A stretch of 64,000 nt of DNA, taken from contig JAREIK010003424.1 in the NCBI GenBank assembly GCA_029783825.1, forward strand, positions 1-64,000, written 5' to 3'. Each line of letters begins with the position of its first letter. Position 1 is the first letter of the stretch. This document shows positions 24,222 through 39,979 of the stretch, piece by piece. The position numbers were made by a program, and so were the translations under genes. The notes under the pieces were generated by a model. It was given only the letters and a program-made list of their open reading frames with translations. It searched no databases and was not told the DNA's origin. Source of the stretch: Sapria himalayana. Its lineage: Eukaryota; Streptophyta; Magnoliopsida; Malpighiales; Rafflesiaceae.

Positions 24222-27200
24222 TGGTTTATTGGATTTATTTAAAAAAATAAAATAACAAAAAATTTAATATAATCTTTGAAACTATAACAATTTTTAAATT
24301 TTTTTTAAATGTGAATACTATATTTAGTTATGATAACTTAATAATTATATATCATATAAATTCATTATAAACAATTATATTGATATATATTATAATAAAG
24401 ATCATACAAAAAATTAATAAATAATTATTAATAATATAAATATTGTTTAAAATATATTTACAAAACCTAAAATGATTCAAAATCAAAGTGAAATATTTTA
24501 CTAAATATTAATTTTAAAATTTAAAATTTTTGTATCCATTTATAAGCTTATATATTTTTTGATAATAAATAAATTATTTAAATTATATTTGTCTAACTAT
24601 TAATTTATTTTTTAATTTATATTTCTATAAAAATAAACTAATAAATAATTAAAATGTATATATAAAATTAATTTGAATACTAATAAAAATGAGATTTATG
24701 ATTTATTATTTAGGGTATAATTATTTAATTGTTTAAGTTTTTTGTGGTTTTGGGGTTAAGGAGTTCATTGATTTATATGTTTGCATATTTTCATGTTTAT
24801 TGGTTTTATTTCATCAATGAAATAACAAAAAATTTATTTTAATGAATTTTCATGATTTCCAAAGGTTATAACGTTTGAAAATATAATAATTTTTCAATTG
24901 TTCTAAAATACGAATACGATACTTAGTTATAATAAACTTAATAATTATATTTGATATAATTTCAATATAAAATATTCTATTAATATATATTATTTTGATG
25001 ATCAACAAATAAATTAATAAACTATTATTAATATGACAGATATTAATTAAAATTTTTTTGTAGAACCCAAAATAATTCAAAATCAAAGTAAATTATATTA
25101 CTAAATAAAATTTTAAATTTTGAAATTTTTGAAATTTTGTTTATTTTTATTAGCTTATATTTTTTTCATAAAAAAAATTTATTTAAATTATATATGTCTC
25201 ACTCATTATTTATTTTGTAATTAATATTTTTATAAAAATAAACTAAAAAATAATTAAAATGAATATTTAAAATTCTAATGAATACAAATAAAAATGAGAT
25301 TTATTTTTTATTATTTAGGTTATATAGGTTTAATGGTTTGAGTATTTAGGGGGTTTTGGGGTTTAGGAGTCTAGAGATTTAAATATTTAGGCATTTAGTG
25401 GTTTATAAGTTTTATTTAAATAAAAAAATAATAAAAAATTTATTTTTGTGGTTTTTTATCATTATTGGAGGTTATATAACCTTTGAAAATATAATAATTT
25501 TTAATTTTTTTTGAAATGTAAATATAATATTTAGTTATAATAATCTTAATAATTATAAGACATTTAAATAGAATATAAGTACTTTTATGGTTAAATATTT
25601 TAAAAATGATCAAATAATAAATTAATAAACTTTTATTAATAAGATTGATTGCAATTAAAATATAATTGCAAAACCTATATATAATGATTCAAAATAAAAG
25701 TAAAATATATTACAAAATAATACTTTTTTGTTTTTAAATTATTTATTCTTTTTATAAATTTATATTTTTTTATGATTAAATATAAATTATTAAAATTATA
25801 TTTGTCTAACTCATTATTTATTTTGTAATTAATATTTCTATAAAAAATAAAGTAATAAATAATTAAAATGAATATTTAAAATTACAATGAATACAAATTA
25901 AAATGAGATTTATGATTTATTATATGTGATATACCGGTTTAATGGTTTGATTATTTAGGAGTTTTGTCGTTTAGGAGTTTATCAATTTATGTTTTTCGGC
26001 ACTTAGTGGTTTATAGGTTTTATTTATATAATAAAATTTAAAAAAATATTTTTTTAGATTTTTTCTGATTTTCAAAGGTTATAACCATTAAAAATAAATT
26101 AATATTTAAAATTTTTTGAAATGTGAATATAATATTTAGTTATAATAATATTAATAATTATATAAGATATAAATTCAATATAAATAATTTTATTGATAGA
26201 TATTATAATAATGATCAAAAATTAAATGAATAAACTATTAATAATAAGATAGATATTAAATTATTTAAATTATATGTGTCGCACTCATAATTTATTTTGT
26301 AATAAAAATTTCTATAAAAGTAAACTAATAAATAATTAAAATGAATATTTAAAATAATAATAAATTGAAATAAAAATTCAATTTATTAATTATTAAGTAT
26401 TATATAGCGGAATAATTGTTTAAGTATTTAGGCATTACGGGGTTTAGGAGTTTACTAATATAACTATGTATGCATTTCGTGGTTTATAGGTTTGATTTAA
26501 AAAATAAAATAACATAAAATTTATTTTTATTATTTTTTCACATTTCAAAAGGTTATAACCTTTGGAAATATAATAATTTTTAAATTTTTTTCAAATGTGA
26601 ATTCAAAATTTAGTTATAATAATCATTATATTTATATATCATATAAATTCAATATAAACAATTTTATTGATACATATTCTAATAATGATCAAAAAATAAA
26701 TTAATATACAATTATTAATAAGATAGTTATCAATTAAAATAAAATTACAAAATCTAAATTGATTCAAGAGTGCAAAATATATTACTATATAAAAATTTTA
26801 GTTTTAAAATTTTTTATTCTTTTTATAAGTTTATTTATATTTTTCGATGAAAAATAATATATATAAATTATATTTGTCTAACTCATAATTTATTTGGTAA
26901 TTAATATCTTTTAAAAATAAACAAAGAATTAATTAAAATGAATATTTAAAATTATAATGACAAAAATAATATTGAGATTTATTATTTATTATTTAGGGTT
27001 ATCGGTTTAAAAGGATTATTATTTATTATTTATGGTTTTAGAGATTTAGGAGTTATTGATTTAAGTGTTTAGGCATTGAGTAGTTTATAGGTTTTATTTA
27101 AACAATGAAATATCAAAAAAAAATATTTTTAAAATTTTTCTCATTTTCAAAGGTTTTAACTTTGAAAATATAATAATTTTAAAATTTTTTTCAAAAGTGA

Positions 27201-30200
27201 ATTTAATATTTAGTTATAATAATCATTATATTTAAATATCATATAAATTCAATATAAACAATTTTATTGATAAATATTCTAATAATGATCAAAAAATAAA
27301 TTAATAATCTATTATTAATAAGATAGATATCAATTAAAATATAATTACAAAACCAATAATGATTCATAAGCAAAGCAAATTATATTATTATATAATAATT
27401 TTTTGTTTTTAATCTTTTTTTCCTTTAATAAGTTTATCTATATTTTTTGTGATGAAAAATAATTTATATAAATTATAATTGTCTAACTCATAATTTATTT
27501 TGTAATTAATATTTATATAAAATTAAACAAAGAAATAATTAAAATGAATATTTAAAATTATAATGAAAAAAATAAAAATGGATTTATTGTTTATTATTTA
27601 GGATATATATGATTAAAAAAATAATCTATTTAGGGTTTTCGAGATTTAGAAGTTATTCATTTACGTATTTAGGCAATTAATGATTTATATTAAAGAATGA
27701 AATAACAAATTAATTATTTTTGATATTTTTTAAAATTTTTAAAGATTATAACATTTGAAAATATAATAATTTTAAAATTTTTTAAAAATATAAATACAAT
27801 ATTTAGTAATAATAATTATTATAACAATATATAATATAAACTAAATATAAACAATTTTATTGATAGACATTATATCAATTATCAAAAAATATATTAATAA
27901 ACTATTATTAATATGATAGATATAAATTAAAATTTAATTACAAAAACTAAAATGATTAAAAATCAAAGTAAATTTATTACTAAATAATAATAATTATTTT
28001 TTAGTTTTAGCCTCATTTTATAAGTTCATATATTTTTTTGATAAAAAATAAATTATTTAAATTATATTTGTATCACTCATAATTTATTTTGTAATTAATA
28101 TTTCAATAAATTATTTAAATTATAATTAAGGTTTACGAGTTTAAAGGTTTAAGTATTTAGGGGAATCGGGGTTTAGGAATTTAGAGATTTATGTGTTTAG
28201 GTATTTAAAGGTTTTTAAGTTTTATTTAAACAATGATATAACAAAAAATTTATTTTTTGTTATTTATTTTTCATTTTTGAAGGTTATAACCTTTGAAGAT
28301 ATAACAATTTTTAAATTTTTTTAAATGTGAATACTTTATTTAGTTATGATAATAATAATAATTTTATATCATATAAATTCAATATTATTTTAAATATATT
28401 TGCAAAACATAAATTATTCAAAATCAAAGTAAAATATATTACAAAATAATACTTTCTTTGATGTTTTGCTTCTTTTTATAAGTATATATTTATTGTTCTT
28501 AAAAGTAAATTATTTAAATTATATTTGTCTTCCTCATAATATATTTTGTAATATATAATTCTATAAAAATAAACTAAAAAATAATTAAAATGTATATTTA
28601 AAATTATAATAAATACAAATAAAAGTGAGATTTATTATTTTTTATTCAGGATATACACTTTTAATGGTTTAGGTATTTAGGTGTTTTGGGGTTTAGTGAT
28701 TTAAATGTTTATGCCTTTAGTGATTTATAATTTTTATTTAAAGTATGAAAAAACAAAAAATTTAATTTTTTGTTTTTTTTAATTTTTGAAAGTTATAACC
28801 TTTGAAAATATAATAATTTTGAATTTTTTTTAAATGTGAATATAATATTTATTATAATAATCTTAATAATTATATCTAATGTAAACTTAATATAAATAAT
28901 TTTATTAATAGATATTATAATAATGAACAATAAATAATTAATAAACTATTATTACAAAGAATGATATAAATTAAAATATAAATTCAAAATCTTAAATGAT
29001 CCAAAATCAAAATAAAATATATAACTAAATAATAAATTTTTATTTTTAAAATTGTGCCTATTTTTATAAGCTTATATTTTTTTGATGAAATATAAATTAT
29101 TTAAATTATATCTATCTCACTTATAATTTATTTTGTAATTAATATTTCTATAAAATAAACTGATAAATAATTAATATAAAAATTTAAAATTATACTGAAT
29201 AAAAATTAAAATGAGATTTATGAATTATTATTAATGTTTACAAATTTATTGGTTCAATTATTTAAAGGTTTTGTCGTTTAGGAGTTTAGTGATTTATGTT
29301 TTTAGGCATTTAGTGGTTTATAGGTTTTATTTAAACAATGAAATAATAAAAAAAATAATTTTGATATTTTTTAACATTTTCAAAAGTTATAACCTTTGAA
29401 AATTTAATAATTTTAAATTTTTTTAAAAATGTGAATACAATATATAGTAATAATAATCATTATAATTATATATAATATAAACTAAATATAAACAATTTTA
29501 TTGTTAAATATGATATCAATTATCAAAAAATAAATTAATGTGTTACTATTAATATGATAGATATAATTTAAAATATAATTAAAAAACCTAAAATGATTCA
29601 AAAACAATGTAAATTTATTACTAAATAATAATTTTTGTTTTTTAGTTTTTGCTTCTTTTTATAAGCTTATATTTTTTTTTGATGAAAAATAAATTATTTA
29701 AATTATATTTGTATCCCTCATAATTTATTTTGTAATTCATATTTTAATATATTATTTAAATTATATTTAAGGTTTACCAGTTTAAAGGTTTAAGTATTTA
29801 GGTGCTTTAGGGTTTAAAAGTTTAGAGATTTATGTGTTTAGCCATTTAATGGTTTATAAGTTTTATTTAAACAATGATATAACAAATAATTTATTTTTGT
29901 TATTTTTTATCATTTTTGAAGGTTATAACCTTTGAAAATATAACAATTTTTAATTTTTTTAATATGTGAATACTATATTTAGTTAAGATAATCTTAATAA
30001 TTATATATCATGTTAATTCAATATAAACAATTATATTGATTGATATTATATTAAAGATCAAAAAATAAATTAATAAACTATTATTAATTAAAAAAGATTT
30101 TATTTTAAATATATTTGCAAAAGGTAAATTTATTCAAAATCAAAATAAAATATATTACTAAATAATAATTTTTTTGATATTTTGCTTCTTTTTATAACTT

Positions 30201-33200
30201 TATAATTTTTTTTATTAAAATTAATTTATTTAAATTATATTTGTCTTCCGCATAATTTAATTTTAATTTATAATTCTATAAAAATAAACTAATAAATAAT
30301 TAAAATGAATATTTAAAACTATAATGAATACAAATAAAATAGAGATTTATTAATTTTTATTCAGGATATACTAGTTTAATGGTTTAAGTATTTAGGTGTT
30401 TTGGGGTTTAGTAATTTAAGTGTTTAGGCCTTTAGTGATTTATAGTTTTATTTTAAAGAATGAAAAAATAAACAATTTAATTTTTTGATTTTTTTTAATT
30501 TTTGAAGGTTATAACCTTTGAAAATATAATAATTTTTAATTTTTTTAAAATGTGAATATAATATTCAATAATAATAATCTTAATAAATATATATAATGTA
30601 AACTCAATATAAATAATTTTATTAATACATATTATAATAATGATCAATAAAAAATTAAAAAACTATTATTAATAAGAATGATATAAATTAAAATATAATT
30701 ACTAAATCTAAAATGATTCAAAATCAAAATAAAATATATTACTAAATAATAAATTTTTGTTTTTAAAATTTTGCCTCTTTTTATAAGGATATACAATTTT
30801 TTTGATGAAAAATAAATTATGTATATTAGATATGTCACATTAATAATTTATTTTGTAATTAATGTTTCTATAAAAATAAACTGATAAATAATTAAAATAA
30901 AAATTTAAAATTATTCTTAATAAAAATTAAATTGAGATTTAAGATTTTTTATTTATGTACACCTATTTAATGGTTTAAGTTTTTAAAGGTTTTGTCGTTT
31001 AGGAGTTTAGCAATTTATGTTTTTAGGAATTTAGTGGTTTATACGTTTTATTTAAACAATAAAATAACAAAAAAAATTTGTAATTTTTTTTTCATTTTCA
31101 TAGGTTATAACATTTGAAAATAAAATAATATTTATAATTTTTTGAAATGTGAATACAATATTTAGTTATTTTAATATTAATAATTATATATCATATAAAT
31201 TCAATATAAACAATTTTATTGATAGATAATATAATAATGATCAAAAATTAAATTAATAAAATATTAATAATAAGATAGATATTAATTAAAAAATATTTAC
31301 AATACCCAAATCAATTCAAGATTAAACTATAATATATTACTGTATAATAATTTTTAATTTTTAAATTTTTACTTATTTTATAAGCGTATATTTTTTTTGA
31401 AAAAAAATAAATTATTTATATTATTTTGTCGCACTCATAATTTATTTTGTAATAAATATTTTATAAAAATAAACTAATAAATAATTAAAATCAATATTTA
31501 AAATTATAATAAATAAAATAAAAATTAGATTTATTAATTATAAAGTAGTATATAGCAGTTTAATTGTTTATGTATTTAAAGGTTTACTGATTTACCAATA
31601 TATGCATTTAGTGGTTTATATGTTTTATTTAAAAAATAAAATAACAAAAAATTTATTTTTGTTATTTTTTGATATTTTCAAAGGTTATAACCTTTGAAAA
31701 TACAATAAATTTTAAATTTTTCTCTAAAGAGAATACAATCTTTAGTTATAATAATCATTATATTTATATATCATATAAATTCAATATAAACAGTTTTATT
31801 GATTAATATTCTAATAATGATCAAAAAGTAAATTAATAATCTATTATTAAGCAGATAGATATCAATTAAAATATAATTACAAAACATTAAATGATTCATA
31901 AGCAAAACAAAATATATTACAATATAATAATTTTTTGTTTTGAATTTTTTATTATTTTAAAAAGTTTATTTATTTTATTGATTAAAAATAATTTATATAA
32001 ATTACATTTGTCTAACTCATAATTTATTTTGTAATTAATAATTATATAAAAATAAACAAATAAATAATTAAAATGAATATTTAAAATTATAATGAAAAAA
32101 AATGAGATTTATTAATTATTATTTTGGGTAAACCAGTTTAATTTTAATTATATCTGTCTCACTAATAATTAATTTTATAATTAATATTTCTATAAAAATA
32201 AATTGATAAATAATAAACATAAAAATATTAAATTATACTGAAATAAAATTAAAATAAGATTTATGATTTATTATTAATGTATACCATTTTAATGGTTTAA
32301 GTATTTAGATGTTTTGTCATTTGAAATTTACTGATTTATGTTTTTAGGCATTTAGTGGTTTATAGGTTTTATTTAAAAAATAAAATAAAAAAAAGAATTT
32401 ATAATTTTTTCTCATTTTCATTGGTTATACCCTTTGAAAATATAATAATATTTAAAATTTTTTTAAATGTAAATATAATATTCTATTTATAATAATATTA
32501 TTAATTATATATCATATAAATTCAATATAAATAATTTTAATGATAGATATTATAATAATGATCAAAAATTAAATTAATAAACTATTAATAAAAATATAAA
32601 AATTAATTAAAAAATATTTACAAAACCCAAATTGATTCAAAATTAAAGTAAAATATATTACTGGATAATAATTTTAACTTTTTAATTTTTTACTACTTTT
32701 ATATGCGTATATATATTTATTATTAAAAATAAATTATTTAAATCATATTTGTCGCACTCATAATTTATTTTGTAATATATATTTCAATAAAAAAACTAAA
32801 AAATTTATTTTATTAGTTTATTTAAAGGTGTATTTTTTAAATACACTGTTAGTAGTTTATAGGTTTTATTTAAAAAATAAAAAAACAAAAATTTATTTTT
32901 ATTATTTTTTGATTTTTTCCCAACGGCTATAACCTTAGAAAATATAGTAATTTTTAAATTTTTTTCAAAAGTAAATTCAATATTTAGTTATAATAATGAT
33001 TATATTTATATATCATATAAATTCAATATAAACTATTTTATTGATAAATATTCTAATAATGATCAAAAAATAAATTAATAATCTATTATTAATAAGATAG
33101 ATATCAATTATAATATAATTACAAAACCTAAAATGATTCAGAAGCAAAGAAAAATATATTAGTATATAATATTTTTTTGTTTTGAATTTTTTTTTCTTTT

Positions 33201-33502
33201 AAAAAGTTTATCTATATTATTTTGATGAAAAATAATTTATATAAATTATATTTGTGTAACTCATAATTTATTTTATAATTAATATTTATATAAAAAAACA
33301 AATAAATAATTAAATTTTTATATTTAAAATTAAAATGAAAAAAAAAAGAGATTTATTCTTTATTATTTAGGATATACCGGTTTAATTTAAATTAGATCTG
33401 TCTCACTAATAATTTAATTTGTAATTAATATTTAATAAAAATAACCTGATAAATAATTAAAATAATAATTACAATTATAATGAATAATTAAAATAATTTA
33501 TT
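24222..33502 (-). repeat. Satellite block S4, reversed polarity
   Basis: Monomers here read on the minus strand ('gcatttagtggtttataggt' on the + strand). Reading leftwards from U2, I see tail, p, B, A, p, B, A, G, F, D monomers. F junctions are at about 28,090-28,141 and 29,730-29,781, and p junctions at about 33,370-33,410 and 32,126-32,165. ORFs at 24,850-25,086 and 30,644-30,838 come from the same AT-rich monomer segment as those at 5003-5188 and 49,407-49,652 and are not convincing genes. Otherwise nothing but satellite. Confidence 0.88.
31674..31701. repeat. Perfect 28-bp satellite palindrome
   Basis: Identical to the palindrome at 20,226-20,253, here within a reversed-polarity block. 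Confidence 0.88.
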
Positions 33503-35958
33503 TTGTTCCTCTCTCAAATCTAGAATGATTGCTAAAGCTCTAACCAAAATAATATGATCTTTTACTTTATCTCTATTATGTCTCATCATATTTGATCTTG
33601 AATCACTCGGCTATCAAATGTAATTTGACTCATGTACGCTAATAGACTATACCAAAGTTGTACACTATGTGTTGTAATAGCTAGTTGTTGAGGATGCTAT
33701 TTATATTGAATATTGTAATTTCTTCTAAAATATATCTTATGCACACACTCAAAGAAATTTTTTTAAAACATAGTTCACCTTTAAAAAAATAACCACCTTG
33801 TAGCCTATTAGAACAAACTAGCCCCAGGGCGGTTTAGCAGTGCAAGAAGTATGGGCTCTCTTTCAATCAAGAACAAAAAAATTTATTTTATTGGCTTGTC
33901 TAAGCCTTTTTTTCATATCCTCATGGATATGAAAAGTATCATTTCTTTTTTTTATATTAAAGGAGTTATGTATACAATTCTCACAATACCCAAAAAGGTG
34001 TAAATGAATCATATTCAAATGTATAAGAGGTTTTAATCATTGCTCAAAATATTAGTCTTGCATATTGACACTTGAGGTCACAAATCAAAGGAAAAGCCAT
34101 AGTGATATTTCAAATCCCTAGAATTTTAGCTATAAAAGTTATAATGAGTAGTACTCGAGCTTTAATTATTTCTAGGGTCATGACTTTTGCTCTCGAGGAA
34201 TGTCCAATGTTACAGTCATTCCTAGTGCAATGACTTTGCAATATAAAGATAAAATGCACAACTTTTGGTCATATCCAATACTGTGAACCCGTATTATAGT
34301 GATTAAATATGTATTCATGATCATTCCTAATGCATAACAATATGTTCAACAGAGAGACAAGTTATGGCATATTCTCATCGATATGATTTTGTGTTCTAGA
34401 GACAAATTATACAATCATGACCATTGCTAATGCTACAATAATCTAATGCAAGAAAGAGACCGAATCCATAACTCACCCATTGAATCATGACTTTGTGTTA
34501 TATATACAAAAAGATAAAACTTTGACATTCCTAAAAATTGTGAATTTCAATTTAAATTTAACACTTAATCATTTGTTTATAAAAGTTAAAAACATTAGAT
34601 TTAGGATTTAGGGGTTATGGGTTAGGGTTATAGTTTATGGTTTAAGGTTTAGGATTTAAAGTTTAGGGTTATGATTTTTTTTTTTTTTAGAAAATACACA
34701 CTTTATTTATTATTTAGGCACACAACTTACAAAGGACTAAAAATCTGACTAATTTAGGCAAGCCCACGAAATCCTATGAACCTTAATGATTCTATGCATA
34801 AAATACATAAAAAAACACCTAATAATTCCAAGCGTACGAATACAACTAAAATCTCTTGGCATTCCCGAACTTCAGAGTTGGCATTGAGTCATTATGCCGA
34901 CTATGTCCTTTCCATTCGGATTTTTACAAGCCTTTTGGAGGAACCTGAATGATGCACCATATTAAAACTATGCAAATATAAGATTATGCATGTTTGTGAC
35001 ATGCAGTATCAAGCATTTGCCTATGTCATTGCTATGCAATGGAATACATTTAAAACTGAATACCCTTAAATCCACAAGTCCATATCTACGGCACTTTGTC
35101 AATTAATTCTCACCTCTGAATTTCACATTCTTTTGCTCCAATGATCCTCAAATGATTATCTCTTGGCTTAGAATGCTTGCCTCCTCGAAGCTCCAAGAAG
35201 TGGCTATATGTTGCACCGATAAAATATCAAAAAATATGCATGCATCGGTGTGCATGTGTGATGAGGTCCATCTCATAGTCTAATTATCTACGCGTAAAAC
35301 CAAGCTAGAATACAAGTAAAATTACAAAATGCTATAAAGATGGGTCATCTGCTCCCGTGAGTGTAGCATCGCCAAATGTGTATTTACAAAATGCATTAGT
35401 GGGCCCAACTTAGTAGATACTCATGGGTCCAGTTGCCCTCATTGCATGCTACATAGAGAACATACAAGATTGTGTGTCAGTATGTCATGATCCGTCTCTA
35501 CAAGTACATGGTGCATACAAAGTCCAAAATACAAATAAGACTACAAACATAAACTACAAGTTTGAATCTTTTGGTCCCGTGTGGCTGGTCTGGATTCCAT
35601 TGCTTACTGGCCCTGCTTGGTGATGATTCAGATTTTGCCGGCTCTCCAATTAATCATGGATTACCCGTTACTACCTGATGGGCGATGGTTGGGTGGCCCT
35701 GTATGCTGCCTGATAGGGCTGGTGGGACCAACTCCTAGCTACTCCTGGGTTTACTCTCGACCACTTTGCTCGGTCTCATCAGTTGTCTGAATGATATCAT
35801 CTCACTTGCTAGTGGGGCCCTCTACAAGCTGGAGGCCCATACTTCTGGTTTCTTTTTGGACTTGCTGGCACCTCTAAATGCTACACCATAATGGACAAGA
35901 ATATGTGCACGTGTGTACTGTGGTCTGTCGCTATGTGTGTTTGGTGCAGCAGCATCAG
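33503..35958 (-). repeat. Composite repeat unit U, copy 2 (inverted)
   Basis: Reverse complement of the U unit. On the minus strand it starts 'tgatgctgctgcaccaaaca' at 35,958 and ends at '...gaacaaaataaa' at 33,503. It contains AATAAA followed by an A-tract (a long T run on the + strand near 34,674-34,688), the telomere-like tract (about 34,586-34,675) and the ~52-bp repeat region (about 34,170-34,510). ORFs at 35,423-35,623 and 35,581-35,790 are antisense to the probable transcript direction and are not conserved. Orientation relative to the satellite is the same as in the other three copies. Confidence 0.85.
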
Positions 35959-38900
35959 ATTTTAGGAGTTTAGTAATTTAAGTATTTAGGTATTTTGTGG
36001 TTTGTAGGTTTTATTTAAATAATTCAATAACATAAAAATTATATTTATGATTTTTTCTCATTTTCAAGGTTATAACCATTGAAAATATTATAATTTTTAA
36101 TTTTTTTTCAAATGTTAATACAATATTTAATTATAATAATCATAAAAATTAAATATCAAGTAAATTCAATATAAATAATTTTATTGATCGATATTATATT
36201 ATTGATCATAAAATTTATTAATAAACTATTATTAATAAGATAGATATTAATTAAAATATATTTGCAAAACCTAAACGATATAAAAATCAAAGTAAAATAT
36301 ATTACTATATAATAATTTTTTATTTTTAAATTTTTGTTTTTTTTAATATGTTTATAAATTTTTGTGATGAAGTAAAATTATTTAAATTATATTTGTCTCA
36401 TTCATAATTTTATTCTGCAATTGATATTTCTATCAAAATAAACTAATAAATAATTAAAATGAATATTAAAATTATAATGAATACAAATAAAAATGATATT
36501 TATGATTAATTATTTAGGCTATATTAGTTTAATGGTTTAAGTATTTAGGAGTTTAGGAGTTTATTGATTTAAGTGTTTAGGCATTTAGTAGTTTATATGT
36601 TTTATTTAAATAATGAAATAACAAAAAAAATTATTTTTCAAATTTTTTATCAATTTTGATGGTTATAACCTTTATAAATATAATAATTTTTAAATTTTTT
36701 TCAAATGTGAATACAATATTTAGTTATAATAAATTAATAATTATATATCATGTTATTTAAAAATAAATAATTTTATCAATAGATATTAATAAACTAAATA
36801 TAAATAGAAATATAATAATGATCAAAAAATAAATTAATAAACTATTATTTATTGATAGATATTTATATATTATTTATAAATACTTAGACCTTTAAAGATG
36901 GTTTAAATGTTTAAGTATTTAAGTGTTTTGGGGTTTTGGGGTTTAATGATTTAAGCATTTAGGCATTTAGTAGTTTATAGGTTTTATATAAACAAAAAAA
37001 TAACAAAAAATTTATTTTTGTGATTTAATCTCATTTTCAAAGATGATAACCTTTAAAAATATAATAATTTTTATATTATTTTCAAATGTAAATAAAAAAT
37101 TTGTTATAATAATCTTTATAATTATATATCATGTAAATTCAATATAAAGAATTTTATTTATAAATATTCTAATAATGATCAAAAAATAAATTAATAATCT
37201 ATTATTAATATGATAGATATCAATTAAAATATAATTACAAAACCTAAAATGATTCAGAAGCAAAGCAATTATATTACTATATAATAATTTTTTGTTTTGA
37301 AAATTTTTTTTCTTTTAAAAAGTTTATCTATAATTGTTTGATGAAAAATAATTTATATAAATTATTTTTGTCTAGCTCAATTTATTTTGTAATTAATATT
37401 ATATCTAAATAAACAAATAAATAATTAATATGAATATTTAAAATTATAATGAAAAAATGAGATTTATTATTTATTATTTAGAGATACTATTTTAATCTAA
37501 ATTAGATCAGTCTCACTAATAATTTATTTTGTAATTAATATTACCACAAAATTAAACTAATAAATAATTAAAATAAAAATTTGAAATTATACTGAATAAA
37601 ATTTAAAATGAGATTTATGATTGATTATTACTGTATACCAGTTTAATGGTTTAAGTATTTAGAAGTTTTTTCATTTAGGATTTTAGCGATTTATGTTTTT
37701 AGGCTTTTAGTGGTTTATACGTTTTATTTAAAAAAATAAAATATCAAAAAAAATTGCTATAATTTTTTCTCATTTTCATAGGTTATAACCTTTTACAATA
37801 TAATAATATTTAATATTTTTTGAAATGTGAATACAATACTTAGTTATAATAAAATTAACAATTATATATCATATAAATTCAATAAACAATTTTATTGATA
37901 TATATTATAATAATGATCAAAATTAAATTTATAAACTATTGATATTAAGATACATATTAATAAAAAAATAATTACAAAACCCAAATTGATTCAAAATTAT
38001 AGTAAAATATATTTCTAGATAAAAATTTTTAATATTTAAATTTTTACTTCTTTTATAAGCATATATATTTTTGAAATTATATTTGTCGCACTCATAATTT
38101 ATTTTGTAATAAATATTTCTATAAAAATAAACTAATAAATAATTAAAATTAATATTTAAAATTATAATAAATAGAATTAAAAATTAGATTTATTAATTAT
38201 TAAGTATTATATAGCGATTTAATGGTTTATGTATTTTGGCAATACGGGGCTTAGGAGTTTACTATTTTAACTATGTTTGCATTTAGTGGTTTATAGGTGT
38301 TATTTAAAAAAATATCAAAAAATTTATTTTTTTTATTTTTTGATATTTTCAAAGGTTATAACCTTTGAAAATATAATAATTTTTAAATTTTTTTCAAAAG
38401 TGAATACTATATTTAGTAATAATAATCATTATATGTAGATATCATATAAATTCCATATAAATATTTTTTTGATAAATATTCTAATAATTATCAAATAATA
38501 AATTAATAATCTATTATTAATAAGATATTTATCAATTAAAATATAATTACAAAACCTAAATTGATTCAGAAACAAAGAAAAATATATTACAATATAATAT
38601 TTTTTTTGTTTTTAATTTTTTTGTTCTTTTATTAAGTTTATATATATTTTTTTGTTGAAAAATAATTTATATAAATTATATTTGTATAACTTATAATTTA
38701 TTTTGTAATTAATATTTATATAAAAATAAACAAATAAATAATTAAAATGAATACTTAAAATTATAATGAAAAAAATAAAAATGAGATTTATTATTTATTA
38801 TTTAGGATATACATGTTTAAAAAATTTATCTATTTAGGGTTTTCGAGATCTAGAAGTTATTAATTTAAGTATTTCGGCATTTAATAGTTTATAGGTTTTA

Positions 38901-39300
38901 TTCAAATCGTGAAATAACAAAAAATTTATTTTTGATATTTTTTCAAATATTCAAAGGTTATAACATTTGAAAATATAATAATTTAAAAATTTTTTAAAAA
39001 TGTGAATAAAATATTTAGTAATAATAAATATTATAACTATATATAATATTTAACTAAATATAAATAATTTTATTGATAGATATTATATCAATTATCAAAA
39101 CATAAATTAATAAACTATTATTAATATGATAGATATAAATTAAAATTTAAATAAAAAACCTAATATGATTCAAAATCAAAGTAAAATTTATTACTAAATA
39201 ATAATTTTTTTTAGTTTTTGCATCATTTTATAAGCTTATATGTTTTTTGATGAAAAATATATTATTTAACTTATATTTGTATCACTCATTATTTATTTTG
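33503..39300 (-). repeat. Higher-order repeat copy 2, inverted (U-X-M-p-B-p-A-B-D)
   Basis: Read on the minus strand from about 39,300, this has the same order of monomer types as 1943-7850 and ends in U. A p junction lies at about 37,495-37,515 and the 'accatctttaaaggt' marker (reversed) near 36,890. It forms a long, imperfect inverted repeat with copy 1, with about 25.6 kb between the arms. Confidence 0.68.
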
Positions 39301-39979
39301 TAATTAATATTTCTATAAATATTTAAATTATATTTAAGGTTACCAGTTTAAAGGTTTAAGTATTTAAGGGCTTCGGGGTTTAGGAGTTTATATATTTATG
39401 TATTTTGGCATTTAATGGTTTATAAGTTTTATTTTAACAATGATATAACAAAAAATTTATTTTTGTTATTTTTTCTCACTTTTGAAGTTTATAAACTTTC
39501 AAAATATAACAATTTAAAATTTTTTTTATATATAAATACTATATTTAGTTATGATAATCTTATTAATTATATATCATGTAAATTCAATATAAACAATTAT
39601 ATTGAAATATCTTATTTTAATGATTAAAAAATAAATTAATAAACTATTATTAATAAGATAGATATTATTTTAAATATATTTGCAAAGCATGAATTTATTC
39701 AAAATCAAAGTAAATTATATTACAAAATAATACTTTCATTGATGTTTTGCTTCTTTTTATATGTTTATATTTTTTGATATTAAAAGTAAATTATTTAAAT
39801 TATATTTTTCTTCCCCATAATTAATTTTTAATTTATAATTCTATAAAAATAAACTAATAAATAATTAAAATTAATATTTAAAATTATAATAAATACAAAT
39901 AAAAATGAGATTTATTATTTATTATTTAGGTTATATAGGTTTAATGGTTTAAGTATTTAGGGGATTTTGGTGTTTAGGA
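35959..39979 (-). repeat. Satellite block S5, reversed polarity
   Basis: Reversed-polarity monomers X, M, p, B, p, A, B/E, D, with an F-type junction at about 39,299-39,351. A perfect palindrome lies at 38,344-38,371. The ORF at 39,415-39,627 is satellite-derived. No gene is visible. Confidence 0.87.

Noticed and set aside
35423..35790. Two overlapping ORFs in U2
   Set aside because: Antisense to the probable transcript and not open in U1, U3 or U4.
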